A DNA stretch of 64,000 nt from positions 1 to 64,000 of the forward strand of contig CAYTMV010000002.1 in assembly GCA_964439015.1 (NCBI GenBank), read 5' to 3'. The translations under genes and the position numbers were made by a program. This DNA comes from Gemmobacter sp964439015 (GTDB lineage Bacteria; Pseudomonadota; Alphaproteobacteria; Rhodobacterales; Rhodobacteraceae). Each line of letters starts with the position of its first letter. Positions within the stretch are counted from its first letter, which is position 1. Under the pieces are notes generated by a model. The model was not told the DNA's origin and ran no database searches. It was given only the letters and a program-made list of their open reading frames with translations. Below, piece by piece: positions 48,944 to 58,377 of the stretch.

Positions 48944-51309
48944 ACGTCGTCGGCCTGATCGGCGGGGCGCAGAAACCCCGCCACCAGCCGCTTGTCGCCC
49001 GCCTTGTCAAAGCGCACCGCGACCTTGTCGCCTTCGGTGTCGATCACGGTGCCATAGCCGAACTTGTCGTGAAACACCCGGTCGTCCACGTCAAAGGGCG
49101 ACACGGCGGTGGCGTCGATCACCATGTTCCGCGCCTCGCGCGGTTGTCTGACCGGGCGCTGCGCCGTGCGGTCCTGCATCCGCTTCCAGCCGGGCGAGTT
49201 GTAGACATCGGCGCGCGCCACCCGCTCGTCCAGCCGCGGCGACGCGCCGAACCCACCGCCAAACCCGCCAGCCGCGGCACCATAGCCGCCGCCGTAAAGA
49301 CCCGGCGGGGTCAGCACCTCGACATGGGCCTCGGGCAGTTCGTCGATGAAGCGCGAGGGCAGTTGGCTTTGCCATTGGCCATAGACCCGACGATTGGCGG
49401 CAAAGCTGATGGTGCAAAGGCGTTCGGCCCGGGTGATACCGACATAGGCCAGCCGCCGTTCTTCCTCCAGCCCGCGCTGCCCGGTCTCATCCAGCGCGCG
49501 CTGGCTGGGAAACAGCCCATCCTCCCAGCCCGGCAGAAACACCACCGGAAACTCCAGCCCCTTGGCGCCGTGCAGGGTCATGATCGTGACCTTTTCCGCC
49601 GCCTCCTCGGTGTCATTTTCCATGATGAGCGAGACGTGTTCGAGGAAACCTTGCAGGTTTTCAAACTGCTCCAGCGCCTTCACGAGTTCCTTGAGGTTGT
49701 CCAGCCGCCCCGGCGCCTCGGGCGTCTTGTCGGCCTGCCACATGGCGGTATAGCCGGATTCGTCGAGGATCTGCTCGGCCAGTTCGATATGGCTGTGGCC
49801 AGCCTTCAGCGTGATGGCGTGCCAACGCTCGACCCCGTCGAGAAACGCCCGCAGACCACCCGCCGCCTTGCCGCCGATGCCCCCCGCCGCCAGCAGCGCC
49901 CGCGCGCCGTCAAACAGGCTGCCACCGACCGCGCGGGCCTGCCGGGTGATCTCGGCCTGCCCCTTTTCGCCAAGGCCCCGCTTGGGCAGGTTGACCACGC
50001 GCTCAAAGGCCAGATCGTCGTCCGGGCTGACTGCCAGACGAAAATAGGCCATCGCATCGCGAATCTCGGCCCGTTCATAGAAGCGCGGGCCACCGATCAC
50101 CTTGTAAGGCAGGCCGATGGTCAGAAAACGGTCCTCGAAGGCGCGCATCTGGTGGCTGGCGCGCACCAGGATCGCCTGCCCCGACAGGCCGACATCGACC
50201 CGCCGCTTGCCCGCCGCGATCGCCTCGATCTCCTCGCCGATCCAGCGCGCCTCCTCCTCGCCGTCCCAATGGCCGATCAGGCGCACCGGCTCGCCGCCCT
50301 CGGCCTCGGTCCAGAGCGTCTTGCCCAACCGCTCGGAATTGCCGGCAATCACCCCCGAGGCCGCGGCCAGGATATGCGCGGTCGAGCGATAGTTCTGCTC
50401 CAGCCGGATCACCTGCGCGCCGGGAAAATCGCGCTCGAACCGCAGGATATTGCCCACCTCGGCACCGCGCCAGCCATAGATCGACTGATCGTCGTCGCCC
50501 ACGCAGCAGATGTTGCGATGCGCCTGCGCCAACAGCCGCAGCCACAGATATTGGGCGACGTTGGTATCCTGATACTCGTCCACCAGAATATAGCGCAGCC
50601 ACCGCTGATACTGCTGCAACACATCCGGATGGGTCTGGAAGATCGTGACCACATGCAGCAGCAGATCGCCGAAATCGCAGGCGTTCAGGGTCTTCAACCG
50701 CTCCTGATACTGGGCGTAGAGTTCGGTCCCGCGATTGTTGAACCATCCGGCCTCGCCGGCCGGCACCCGATCAGGGGTCAGGGCGCGGTTTTTCCAGCCG
50801 TCGATCATCCCGGCCAGCATCCGCGCGGGCCAGCGTTTCTCGTCGATATTGGCCGCAAGGATCAGCTGTTTCATCAGCCGGATCTGGTCGTCGGTATCCA
50901 GGATCGTGAAATTCGAGCGCAGCCCCACCAACTCGCCGTGGCGGCGCAGTATCTTGACCGAAAGCGAGTGGAAGGTGCCCATCCAGGGCATCCCCTCGGC
51001 CACTTCGCCCAACAGACGGCCGACACGTTCTTTCATCTCACGCGCGGCCTTGTTGGTGAAGGTCACGGCCAGGATCTCGTTCGGGCGGGCCTTGCCGGTG
51101 GCCAGAAGATGCGCGATCCGCGTGGTCAGCGCCTTGGTCTTGCCGGTCCCGGCCCCCGCCAGCATCAGCACCGGGCCATCCAGTGCCATCACCGCGGCGC
51201 GTTGGGCATCGTTCAGCCCGTCCATATACGGGGCCGGCCGCGCGGCCATCGCGCGCTGCGAAAGGGGAATCGGGGCGGGCGCGGTGGCGCTGTCGTCGGG
51301 ACCAGTCAT
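48934..51309 (-). CDS. UvrD/PcrA-type ATP-dependent 3'-5' DNA helicase
   Basis: Superfamily 1A helicase of 791 aa for repair and replication restart. It has Walker A AGAGTGKTKALTTRI near residue 48, motif Ia VTFTNKAAREMKERV, motif II LVDEYQDTN, motif III CVGDDDQSIYGWRGA, motif IV EQNYRS, motif V TLHGAKGLEFPVVFLPGW and motif VI YVGITRAERL. The C-terminal Tudor-like piece (DRVFHDKFGYGTVIDTEGDK) favours PcrA/UvrD over Rep. The start at 51309 is preferred over an upstream in-frame ATG at 51357. PcrA and UvrD names are both in use for this group. Confidence 0.95.
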   Translation of the reverse strand: MTGPDDSATAPAPIPLSQRAMAARPAPYMDGLNDAQRAAVMALDGPVLMLAGAGTGKTKALTTRIAHLLATGKARPNEILAVTFTNKAAREMKERVGRLLGEVAEGMPWMGTFHSLSVKILRRHGELVGLRSNFTILDTDDQIRLMKQLILAANIDEKRWPARMLAGMIDGWKNRALTPDRVPAGEAGWFNNRGTELYAQYQERLKTLNACDFGDLLLHVVTIFQTHPDVLQQYQRWLRYILVDEYQDTNVAQYLWLRLLAQAHRNICCVGDDDQSIYGWRGAEVGNILRFERDFPGAQVIRLEQNYRSTAHILAAASGVIAGNSERLGKTLWTEAEGGEPVRLIGHWDGEEEARWIGEEIEAIAAGKRRVDVGLSGQAILVRASHQMRAFEDRFLTIGLPYKVIGGPRFYERAEIRDAMAYFRLAVSPDDDLAFERVVNLPKRGLGEKGQAEITRQARAVGGSLFDGARALLAAGGIGGKAAGGLRAFLDGVERWHAITLKAGHSHIELAEQILDESGYTAMWQADKTPEAPGRLDNLKELVKALEQFENLQGFLEHVSLIMENDTEEAAEKVTIMTLHGAKGLEFPVVFLPGWEDGLFPSQRALDETGQRGLEEERRLAYVGITRAERLCTISFAANRRVYGQWQSQLPSRFIDELPEAHVEVLTPPGLYGGGYGAAAGGFGGGFGASPRLDERVARADVYNSPGWKRMQDRTAQRPVRQPREARNMVIDATAVSPFDVDDRVFHDKFGYGTVIDTEGDKVAVRFDKAGDKRLVAGFLRPADQADDVPF

Positions 51310-51505
51310 AAGGTCAGGATAGCGCCCCGCGCAGGGCATGAAAAGCCCACCGTTCACGGATCGTTCACGCCCCCAGAGTTTGCAGCAGCAAAGTTGTCTT
51401 GAATATTTCGCAAAACTTTGCAGTGCGTCGCTTTCGCGCCTTGCGCCGCGCTGCGGCGCACATAGAGTGCCGGCAATTTCGACTTGCCGTCACCGAGGGG
51501 GACCC

Positions 51506-54500
51506 ATGGCCGCGTTCAAGAAGATACTGGTTGCCAACCGGGGCGAGATCGCCATCCGCGTGATGCGCGCCGCGACCGAACTGGGCAAGAAGACCGTGGC
51601 GGTCTATGCCGAGGAAGACAAGCTGTCGTTGCACCGCTTCAAGGCCGACGAGGCCTATCTGATCGGTGAAGGCCTCAGCCCGGTCGGCGCCTATCTCTCG
51701 ATCCCGGAAATCATCCGTGTGGCCAAGGCCTCGGGCGCGGATGCGATCCATCCGGGCTATGGCCTTTTGTCGGAAAATCCTGATTTCGTCGAGGCTTGCA
51801 CCGCCGCCGGCATCACCTTCATCGGCCCGAGGGCCGAGACGATGCGGTCCTTGGGCGACAAGGCCAGCGCGAGGCGGGTGGCCATGGCCGCAGGCGTGCC
51901 GGTGATCCCCGCGACCGAAGTGCTGGGCGATGATTTCGAGGCGATCAAGCGCGAGGCGGCCGAGATCGGCTATCCCCTGATGCTGAAGGCCAGCTGGGGC
52001 GGCGGCGGGCGCGGGATGCGCCCGATCAACGGCCCGGACGAGCTGGAGGCCAAGGTGCTGGAAGGCCGGCGCGAGGCGCAGGCGGCCTTTGGCAATGGCG
52101 AGGGCTATCTGGAAAAGATGATCCTGCGCGCCCGCCATGTCGAGGTGCAGATCCTTGGCGACAAGCACGGGAATATCTATCACCTTTATGAACGCGACTG
52201 CACCGTGCAGCGCCGCAACCAGAAGGTCGTCGAGCGCGCGCCGGCCCCCTATCTGTCCGACGCCCAGCGCGCCGAGATCTGCGAGCTGGGCCGCCGCATC
52301 TGCGCGCATGTGAATTATGAATGTGCAGGCACCGTCGAGTTCCTGATGGATATGGACTCGGGCAAGTTCTACTTCATCGAGGTGAACCCCCGCGTGCAGG
52401 TCGAACACACCGTCACCGAAGAAGTGACCGGCATCGACATCGTGCAGGCCCAGATCAAGATCGCCGAAGGCGAGACGTTGGCGCAGGCCACCGGCGCCGC
52501 CTCGCAATCCGAGGTCACGCTGTCGGGCCACGCGCTGCAATGCCGCGTCACCACCGAAGATCCGCAGAACAACTTCATCCCCGACTATGGCCGGATCTCG
52601 GCCTATCGCACCGCGACCGGCATGGGCATCCGTCTGGATGGCGGCACGGCTTACGCGGGCGCGGTCATCACCCGCTATTACGACTCGCTGCTGGTGAAGG
52701 TCACGGCCTGGGCGCAAACGCCCGAGCAGGCGATCTCGCGCATGCATCGCGCGCTGGCCGAATTTCGTATTCGTGGCGTCTCGACCAACATCGCCTTTGT
52801 CGAAAACCTGCTGAAGCACCCGACCTTCCTGAACGACACCTACACGACCAAGTTCATCGACACGACGCCCGAGCTGTTCAACTTCCGCAAGCGGCAGGAC
52901 CGGGCGACCAAGATCCTGACCTATATCGCCGACATCACCGTGAACGGCCATCCCGAGACCGCCGGCCGCCCCAAGCCCGCGGCCGAGGTCAAGGCGCCCC
53001 GCGCGCCTGCGCCCAAGGCCGATCCCCTGCCCGGCACCCGCAACCTGCTGGAGGAAAAAGGCCCGCAGGCCGTGGCCGACTGGATGGCGGCGCAAAAGCG
53101 CGTGCTGTTGACCGACACCACCATGCGCGACGGCCACCAGTCGCTGCTGGCCACCCGGATGCGCAGCTATGACATGGTCAAGGCGGCCCCGGCCTATGCG
53201 GCCAACCTGCCACAGCTGTTCTCGGTCGAGTGCTGGGGCGGGGCCACCTTCGACGTGGCCTATCGCTTCTTGCAGGAATGTCCGTGGCAGCGCCTGCGCG
53301 ACCTGCGCGCGGCCATGCCCAACCTGATGACGCAGATGCTGCTGCGCGCCTCGAACGGCGTGGGCTATACCAACTATCCCGACAATGTCGTGCAGTCCTT
53401 CGTCAAGCAGGCGGCCGAAACCGGGGTGGACGTGTTCCGCGTGTTCGACAGCCTGAACTGGGTCGAGAACATGCGCGTCGCCATGGATGCGGTGCTGGAG
53501 GCGGGCAAGGTCTGCGAAGGCACGATCTGCTACACCGGCGACCTGCTGGACCCGGCACGGCCGAAATATGACCTGAAATACTATCTCGACCGCGCGCGAG
53601 AGCTGAAATCCGCCGGCGCCCATGTGCTGGGCCTGAAGGACATGGCGGGCCTGCTGAAACCCGCGCAGGCGCGGATCCTCATCAAGGCGCTGAAGGAAGA
53701 GGTCGGCCTGCCGATCCACTTCCACACCCACGACACCTCGGGCATTGCCGGGGCGACCGTGCTGGCTGCCTGCGATGCGGGCGTCGATGCGGTGGATGCG
53801 GCGATGGACGCGTTTTCGGGCGGCACCTCGCAGCCCTGCCTCGGCTCGATCGTCGAGGCGCTGCGCCATACCGAGCGGGACACCGGACTCGACATCGAAG
53901 CGGTGCGCGAGATGTCGAACTATTGGGAGCATGTGCGCGCCCAGTATGCGGCGTTCGAATCGGGTCTGCCCGCCCCCGCCTCGGAGGTCTATCTGCACGA
54001 GATGCCCGGCGGCCAGTTCACCAACCTCAAGGCGCAGGCCCGCAGCCTTGGTCTGGAAGAGCGGTGGCCCGAGGTCGCGCAGGCCTACGCCGATGCCAAC
54101 CAGATGTTTGGCGATATCGTGAAGGTCACGCCCTCGTCCAAGGTGGTGGGCGACATGGCGCTGATGATGGTGGCCCAGGGCCTGACCCGCGCGCAGGTCG
54201 AGGACCCGGCTGTCGACGTGGCCTTCCCCGACTCGGTCATCGACATGATGAAGGGCAATCTCGGCCAACCCCATGGCGGCTGGCCCGAGGGCATCCAGCG
54301 CAAGGCCCTGAAGGGTGAAACCCCGCTGACCACCCGTCCGGGCGCAGGCATGGCCCCGGTCGATCTGGAGGCCACCCGCGCCAAGCTGTCGGCCGATCTG
54401 GAGGGCTTCAAGGTCGATGACGAGGACCTGAACGGCTACCTGATGTATCCCAAGGTCTTCCTTGATTACATGGGTCGCCACCGCCACTACGGCCCGGTCC

Positions 54501-54946
54501 GCACCTTGCCCACCCGCACCTTCTTTTACGGGATGGAACCGGGTGAGGAGATCTCGGTCGAAATCGCGCCCGGCAAGACGCTCGAAGTGCGCCTGCAAGC
54601 CGTGGGCGAGACCGGCGATGACGGCGACGCCAAGGTGTTCTTTGAACTCAACGGCCAGCCGCGCGTGATACGGGTGCCGAACCGGGCGGTGAAAGCCAAG
54701 ACCGCCGCCAAACCCAAGGCGCAGGAAGGCAATTCCAACCATATCGGCGCGCCGATGCCGGGCTCGGTCGCGGGGGTCGCGGTCACCGTGGGCCAGAAGG
54801 TGCGCGCGGGCGACCTGCTGCTGACGATCGAGGCGATGAAGATGGAGACCGGCCTGCATGCCGACCGCGAAGCGACGGTCAAGGCTCTGCACGTCCAGAC
54901 CGGCAGCCAGATCGAGGCCAAGGATCTGCTGATCGAACTGGAGTGA
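51506..54946 (+). CDS. pyc: Pyruvate carboxylase
   Basis: Biotin enzyme converting pyruvate and bicarbonate to oxaloacetate, anaplerotic for the TCA cycle. The 1146-aa single chain has a biotin carboxylase half (KILVANRGEIAIRVMRA; KASWGGGGRGMR near 160; EVNPRVQVEHTVTEE near 290), a carboxyltransferase domain (TDTTMRDGHQSLLATRMR near 535; LKDMAGLLKP) and a biotinyl domain with EAMKMET near residue 1112. The ATG at 51506 is family-typical. An equally long antisense frame is a GC artefact. Confidence 0.98.
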   Translation: MAAFKKILVANRGEIAIRVMRAATELGKKTVAVYAEEDKLSLHRFKADEAYLIGEGLSPVGAYLSIPEIIRVAKASGADAIHPGYGLLSENPDFVEACTAAGITFIGPRAETMRSLGDKASARRVAMAAGVPVIPATEVLGDDFEAIKREAAEIGYPLMLKASWGGGGRGMRPINGPDELEAKVLEGRREAQAAFGNGEGYLEKMILRARHVEVQILGDKHGNIYHLYERDCTVQRRNQKVVERAPAPYLSDAQRAEICELGRRICAHVNYECAGTVEFLMDMDSGKFYFIEVNPRVQVEHTVTEEVTGIDIVQAQIKIAEGETLAQATGAASQSEVTLSGHALQCRVTTEDPQNNFIPDYGRISAYRTATGMGIRLDGGTAYAGAVITRYYDSLLVKVTAWAQTPEQAISRMHRALAEFRIRGVSTNIAFVENLLKHPTFLNDTYTTKFIDTTPELFNFRKRQDRATKILTYIADITVNGHPETAGRPKPAAEVKAPRAPAPKADPLPGTRNLLEEKGPQAVADWMAAQKRVLLTDTTMRDGHQSLLATRMRSYDMVKAAPAYAANLPQLFSVECWGGATFDVAYRFLQECPWQRLRDLRAAMPNLMTQMLLRASNGVGYTNYPDNVVQSFVKQAAETGVDVFRVFDSLNWVENMRVAMDAVLEAGKVCEGTICYTGDLLDPARPKYDLKYYLDRARELKSAGAHVLGLKDMAGLLKPAQARILIKALKEEVGLPIHFHTHDTSGIAGATVLAACDAGVDAVDAAMDAFSGGTSQPCLGSIVEALRHTERDTGLDIEAVREMSNYWEHVRAQYAAFESGLPAPASEVYLHEMPGGQFTNLKAQARSLGLEERWPEVAQAYADANQMFGDIVKVTPSSKVVGDMALMMVAQGLTRAQVEDPAVDVAFPDSVIDMMKGNLGQPHGGWPEGIQRKALKGETPLTTRPGAGMAPVDLEATRAKLSADLEGFKVDDEDLNGYLMYPKVFLDYMGRHRHYGPVRTLPTRTFFYGMEPGEEISVEIAPGKTLEVRLQAVGETGDDGDAKVFFELNGQPRVIRVPNRAVKAKTAAKPKAQEGNSNHIGAPMPGSVAGVAVTVGQKVRAGDLLLTIEAMKMETGLHADREATVKALHVQTGSQIEAKDLLIELE

Positions 54947-54964
54947 GGCAGCCCCTCGCACCGT

Positions 54965-54992
54965 AAAAAGGGGGGCCATCGGCCCCCCTTTT
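54965..54992 (+). terminator. pyc terminator
   Basis: Stem GGGGGGCC with GGCCCCCC, 3-base loop, flanked by AAAAA and TTTT, so it also serves the converging CsbD gene. Confidence 0.9.
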
Positions 54993-55009
54993 CCGTTCAG
55001 CCGTCCGGA

Positions 55010-55207
55010 TCAACGGCCTGACAGAAACTTGTCCACTTCGCGCTCGGCCTCTTCGCGGGTCTTGCCGTAACGCTCTTGCACCAGACCGGCCAGTTTGTCC
55101 TTGTGACCCTCGGCCTGATCCAGCTCGTCATCGGTCAGCTTGCCCCAGAGGATCTTGGCTTCGCCCTTCAGCTGCTTCCACTTGCCAGCCATCTGATCGC
55201 TGTTCAT
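55010..55207 (-). CDS. CsbD family stress protein
   Basis: A 65-aa soluble, highly charged protein: MNSDQMAGKWKQLKGEAKIL followed by WGKLTDDELDQAEGHKDKLAG, the CsbD signature, and a C-terminal helix. CsbD was first seen as a sigma-B stress gene in Bacillus and is commonly in the EcfG regulon in alphaproteobacteria. The ATG at 55207 follows AAGGAG. An EcfG-like promoter sits 48 bases upstream. Confidence 0.93.
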   Translation of the reverse strand: MNSDQMAGKWKQLKGEAKILWGKLTDDELDQAEGHKDKLAGLVQERYGKTREEAEREVDKFLSGR

Positions 55208-55254
55208 TTGCAGTCTCCTTTGGTTGCTGCGGCTGTGCCGCTCCATGCCGAGAC

Positions 55255-55279
55255 AACCTGCCGGGCGCAGAACGGTTCC
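55255..55279 (-). promoter_or_regulatory. Near-consensus EcfG promoter for the CsbD gene
   Basis: Minus-strand GGAAC (55279-55275), 16 bases, GGTT (55258-55255). Same -10 variant as upstream of the PRC-barrel gene. Confidence 0.5.
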
Positions 55280-55383
55280 AACCTGCCGCGCAAAGGGCCG
55301 CGCGAAAATCTTTCGCTGGTGACTGATTTTTCCCTTGCAGCCCCCAGCGTGATCTCATAAATCCCCGCTCACCGAGACGGAGT

Positions 55384-55458
55384 GCGGGCGTAGCTCAGGG
55401 GTAGAGCATAACCTTGCCAAGGTTAGGGTCGTGAGTTCGAATCTCATCGCCCGCTCCA
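55384..55458 (+). tRNA. tRNA-Gly (GCC), first copy
   Basis: Acceptor stem GCGGGCG/CGCCCGC, D-arm GCTC...GAGC, anticodon stem TAACC/GGTTA around loop TTGCCAA (anticodon GCC), T-arm GTGAG-TTCGAAT-CTCAT, and an encoded CCA at 55456-55458. Complete and canonical; followed by its own terminator. Confidence 0.97.
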
Positions 55459-55473
55459 GTCGGAACCGAAAAT

Positions 55474-55495
55474 GGCGCCTTCGGGCGCCTTTTTT
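55474..55495 (+). terminator. Terminator of the first tRNA-Gly
   Basis: Stem GGCGCC/GGCGCC with TTCG tetraloop, then TTTTTT. Confidence 0.88.
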
Positions 55496-55679
55496 CTTGC
55501 ACCCGCGCCCTGATCCCTCTGCCATCGCGCCAGCCCATCGGGCGATGCCTCGGCCACGTCGATCAAGACATTCCTTAGTCTTTTCAGCAACTTCCGACGT
55601 GCCTGCGGGATTTGTAACGTTTTCCCGCAAACCCTCTTGCGCAGCGCCGCCGCCTTCGCTAGAACCCGCGCCACGGAGT

Positions 55680-55754
55680 GCGGGCGTAGCTCAGGGGTAG
55701 AGCATAACCTTGCCAAGGTTAGGGTCGTGAGTTCGAATCTCATCGCCCGCTCCA
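55680..55754 (+). tRNA. tRNA-Gly (GCC), second identical copy
   Basis: Identical over all 75 bases, including the encoded CCA, to the copy at 55384. The bases CGGAGT just before the gene are also shared, but the rest of the 220-base spacer is unrelated. The spacer holds only the first copy's terminator and presumably the promoter of the second. Confidence 0.97.
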
Positions 55755-55762
55755 ATCAAAAC

Positions 55763-55786
55763 GGCCTCCCTTGCGGGAGGCCTTTT
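55763..55786 (+). terminator. Terminator of the second tRNA-Gly
   Basis: Stem GGCCTCCC with GGGAGGCC, TTGC loop, then TTTT. Confidence 0.88.
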
Positions 55787-55865
55787 GCTTTTCTGCCCCC
55801 CGCATCGCCCCTTTCCCCACGCCCCCCGCTGCGCTATCACCCGGCCAAGCAGCAAGGAGCATCCC

Positions 55866-56453
55866 ATGCGTCAGGCCCGGATCACCCGCACCACCAATGA
55901 AACCGCAATCACGGTCGAGGTGAACCTCGATGGCGAGGGCGCGGGCCGGATGGAGACCGGGGTGGGCTTTTTCGACCATATGCTCGACCAGTTGTCGCGC
56001 CATTCGCTGATCGACATCATTGTGCAGGCCAAGGGCGATCTGCATATCGACGATCACCACACGGTCGAGGATTGCGGCATCGCGCTGGGTCAGGCCCTGG
56101 CGCAGGCGCTGGGCGACAAGCGCGGCATCCGCCGCTATGGCGAATGCCGGCTGGCGATGGATGACGCGCAGGTGGAATGTGCGCTGGACCTCTCGGGCCG
56201 GCCGTTCCTGGTCTGGAACATCCCCTTCCCCACCGCCAAGATCGGCACCTTCGACACCGAACTGGTGCGCGAGTTCTTTCAGGCGCTGTCCACCCATGGC
56301 GGCATCACGCTGCACCTCGACCTGCGCCACGGCTTCAACAGCCACCACATCGCCGAGGCCGCCTTCAAGGCCGTGGCCCGCGCCCTGCGCGCGGCGGTCG
56401 AGCCAGACCCGCGCCGCGCCGGCATGATCCCCTCGACCAAGGGGGCGCTGTGA
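55866..56453 (+). CDS. hisB: Imidazoleglycerol-phosphate dehydratase
   Basis: Sixth step of histidine synthesis, forming imidazole acetol-phosphate; manganese enzyme. The 195-aa monofunctional protein has ITRTTNETAITVEVNLDGEG, GVGFFDHMLDQLSRHS, and two metal motifs DDHHTVEDCGIALGQAL and GFNSHHIAEAAFKAVARAL. Ribosome site AAGGAG. Its stop overlaps the hisH start. Confidence 0.97.
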   Translation: MRQARITRTTNETAITVEVNLDGEGAGRMETGVGFFDHMLDQLSRHSLIDIIVQAKGDLHIDDHHTVEDCGIALGQALAQALGDKRGIRRYGECRLAMDDAQVECALDLSGRPFLVWNIPFPTAKIGTFDTELVREFFQALSTHGGITLHLDLRHGFNSHHIAEAAFKAVARALRAAVEPDPRRAGMIPSTKGAL

Positions 56454-57091
56454 TGCTGACCGTTCTGGTCGATTACGAAAGCGGCAACCTGCACTCGGCT
56501 GAAAAGGCGTTTCAGCGCATGGCGGTCGAGACGGGCGCGGGCGATGTGATCGTGTCGTCGCGCCCCGAAGATGTGGCCCGCGCCGACCGGATCGTGCTGC
56601 CGGGTGACGGCGCCTTTCCGGCCTGCCGCAAGGCGCTGGGCGCGCATGGCGGCTTGTTCGAAGCGATCGAGGAAGCCGTGCGCGTGAAGGGCCGGCCCTT
56701 CCTTGGAATTTGCGTCGGCATGCAGATGATGGCCACCTGGGGCCGCGAATATGAAGATACAGCCGGCTTTGACTGGGTTTCGGGCGAGGTGACACGCATC
56801 ATCCCGGCCGATCCGGCGCTGAAAGTGCCGCATATGGGCTGGAACGATCTGGTGATCGACAATCCCCATCCGGTGCTGGCGGGGATCGCCACCGGCGATC
56901 ACGCCTATTTCGTCCACAGCTATGCCTTCCGCGTGGCGCACCCGGCCGATCTGCTGGCGCATGTCGAATATGGCGGGCCGATCACCGCGATCATCGGCAC
57001 CGGCACCATGGTCGGCACCCAGTTCCACCCCGAGAAAAGCCAGTCCACCGGCCTGCGCCTGATCGGCAATTTCCTGCGCTGGAAACCGTAA
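56453..57091 (+). CDS. hisH: Imidazole glycerol phosphate synthase, glutaminase subunit HisH
   Basis: Class I glutamine amidotransferase supplying ammonia to HisF. The 212-aa protein carries the nucleophile Cys87 in FLGICVGMQM and the His/Glu pair in GTQFHPEKSQ near residue 193. Start overlaps hisB by one base (TGATG). The partner hisF lies about 2.3 kb further on. Confidence 0.97.
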   Translation: MLTVLVDYESGNLHSAEKAFQRMAVETGAGDVIVSSRPEDVARADRIVLPGDGAFPACRKALGAHGGLFEAIEEAVRVKGRPFLGICVGMQMMATWGREYEDTAGFDWVSGEVTRIIPADPALKVPHMGWNDLVIDNPHPVLAGIATGDHAYFVHSYAFRVAHPADLLAHVEYGGPITAIIGTGTMVGTQFHPEKSQSTGLRLIGNFLRWKP

Positions 57092-57110
57092 GGGGGCGCT
57101 GCCCCCTTAC
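57088..57110. terminator. Bidirectional terminator between hisH and the DUF2147 gene
   Basis: Perfect 10-bp stem GTAAGGGGGC with GCCCCCTTAC around GCT. It begins in the hisH stop codon and ends just before the DUF2147 stop. Its GGGGGC/GCCCCC core resembles the hairpin of the REP-like elements. Confidence 0.6.
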
Positions 57111-57111
57111 C

Positions 57112-57495
57112 TCACTTCACCCGCTTCCAGCTTTGCTTGGCGCAGATCAGCCCGCCGGCCACGCAGCCCGACAGCTTCATCGCATCACCATTGAGGCCGA
57201 TCTTTCCCACATAGGTCTTGCCATTCGAGGGCCGCCAGACCTTGCCTTCATAGGCACCCGCCCCGGCCGGGACCATGTCGATCACGATCTGCTTGCCGTT
57301 ATTGGGCGAGGCGAACTCGGCCCCGGCCTTGAAGCTGCGGGTGATATGCCCGCAAAAGGCCGGCCCGCAAGGCGCAATGGTGACATGGGCATAGGCGCCG
57401 TCATCCTCCTGCGTCTGCCACACCCCCTCCAGCGGGTCGGCCGCTGCCGCCCCGGCCAGGGCCGCAAATGCCACTGCGATCATCCAGTGTTTCAT
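57112..57495 (-). CDS. DUF2147 family exported protein
   Basis: A 127-aa periplasmic protein with signal peptide MKHWMIAVAFAALAGAAAA and the DUF2147 beta-rich domain: LEGVWQTQEDDGAYAHVTI, then GKVWRPSNGKTYVGKIGL and the C-terminal LICAKQSWKRV. Four cysteines (APCGPAFCG, SGCVAGGLICAK) could form disulfides. Function unknown. It is transcribed against the his genes, so it splits the his cluster into two transcripts. Confidence 0.87.
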   Translation of the reverse strand: MKHWMIAVAFAALAGAAAADPLEGVWQTQEDDGAYAHVTIAPCGPAFCGHITRSFKAGAEFASPNNGKQIVIDMVPAGAGAYEGKVWRPSNGKTYVGKIGLNGDAMKLSGCVAGGLICAKQSWKRVK

Positions 57496-57654
57496 CGGGT
57501 TTCCTCCTCCCCAGATCCTCTGCGGCGATGATCGGCACGGGACACGGATTCCCGCAAGCATGACGTCGGGTCCGCCAGTGGCGTCCTGCCGTGCTGGACA
57601 GGGACCGCGCTTTGCGTCTATGCCCATGCGCGCAAGCCATAGCGGAGACCGCCG

Positions 57655-58374
57655 ATGATCCTTTACCCCGCCATCGACCTCAAGGATGGGCAATGCGTGC
57701 GTCTGCTGCGCGGCGAAATGTCGGCCGCGACCGTGTTTGGCGACGATCCGGCCGCCCAGGCGCTGAAGTTTCAGCAGGCGGGTTGCGAATGGCTGCATCT
57801 GGTCGACCTGAACGGCGCCTTTGCCGGCCAGCCGGTCAATGCCGCGGCGGTCGAGGCGATCCTTGCCGCGGTCACGGTGCCTGCCCAGCTGGGCGGCGGG
57901 ATCCGCGACATGGCGACGATCGAGTTGTGGCTGTCCAAGGGCCTGTCGCGCGTGATCCTGGGCACGGTGGCGGTGGAAAACCCGGATCTGGTGCGCGAGG
58001 CCGCGCGCGCCTTCCCCGGCAAGGTTGCCGTCGGAATCGACGCCCGCAAGGGCTTTGTCGCCACCAAGGGCTGGGCCGAAGAAACCACCGTGCAGGCCAC
58101 CGATCTGGCCCGCAGCTTTGAAGACGCCGGTGTGGCCGCAATCATCTATACCGATATCGACCGCGATGGCGCGATGCAGGGCCCGAACATCGAGGCGACC
58201 GAGGCGTTGGCCCGCGCGGTCGCGATCCCGGTGATCGCCTCGGGCGGGGTCAGCCGGATGGAGGATCTGCTCGCGCTGCGCGACACCGGCGTGATCGCCG
58301 GCGCGATCTCGGGCCGCGCGCTTTATGACGGGGCTATTGATCTGGCTGGGGCGCTGGCCGCGCTGAAGGGCTGA
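57655..58374 (+). CDS. hisA: Phosphoribosyl-formimino-AICAR ribotide isomerase
   Basis: TIM-barrel Amadori isomerase of histidine synthesis, 239 aa. It has MILYPAIDLKDGQCVRLLRG with the catalytic Asp8, LHLVDLNGAF, VPAQLGGGIRDM and IYTDIDRDGAMQGPN with the second Asp near residue 167, ending in IASGGVSRMEDL. GGAGACC precedes the ATG. Confidence 0.97.
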   Translation: MILYPAIDLKDGQCVRLLRGEMSAATVFGDDPAAQALKFQQAGCEWLHLVDLNGAFAGQPVNAAAVEAILAAVTVPAQLGGGIRDMATIELWLSKGLSRVILGTVAVENPDLVREAARAFPGKVAVGIDARKGFVATKGWAEETTVQATDLARSFEDAGVAAIIYTDIDRDGAMQGPNIEATEALARAVAIPVIASGGVSRMEDLLALRDTGVIAGAISGRALYDGAIDLAGALAALKG

Positions 58375-58377
58375 GCT

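Noticed and set aside
51365..54979. Open frame of 1204 codons on the minus strand, fully antisense to pyc
   Set aside because: Histidine/arginine/glycine-rich composition with no domain; it mirrors the codon pattern of pyc, whose plus-strand translation has every pyruvate carboxylase motif.
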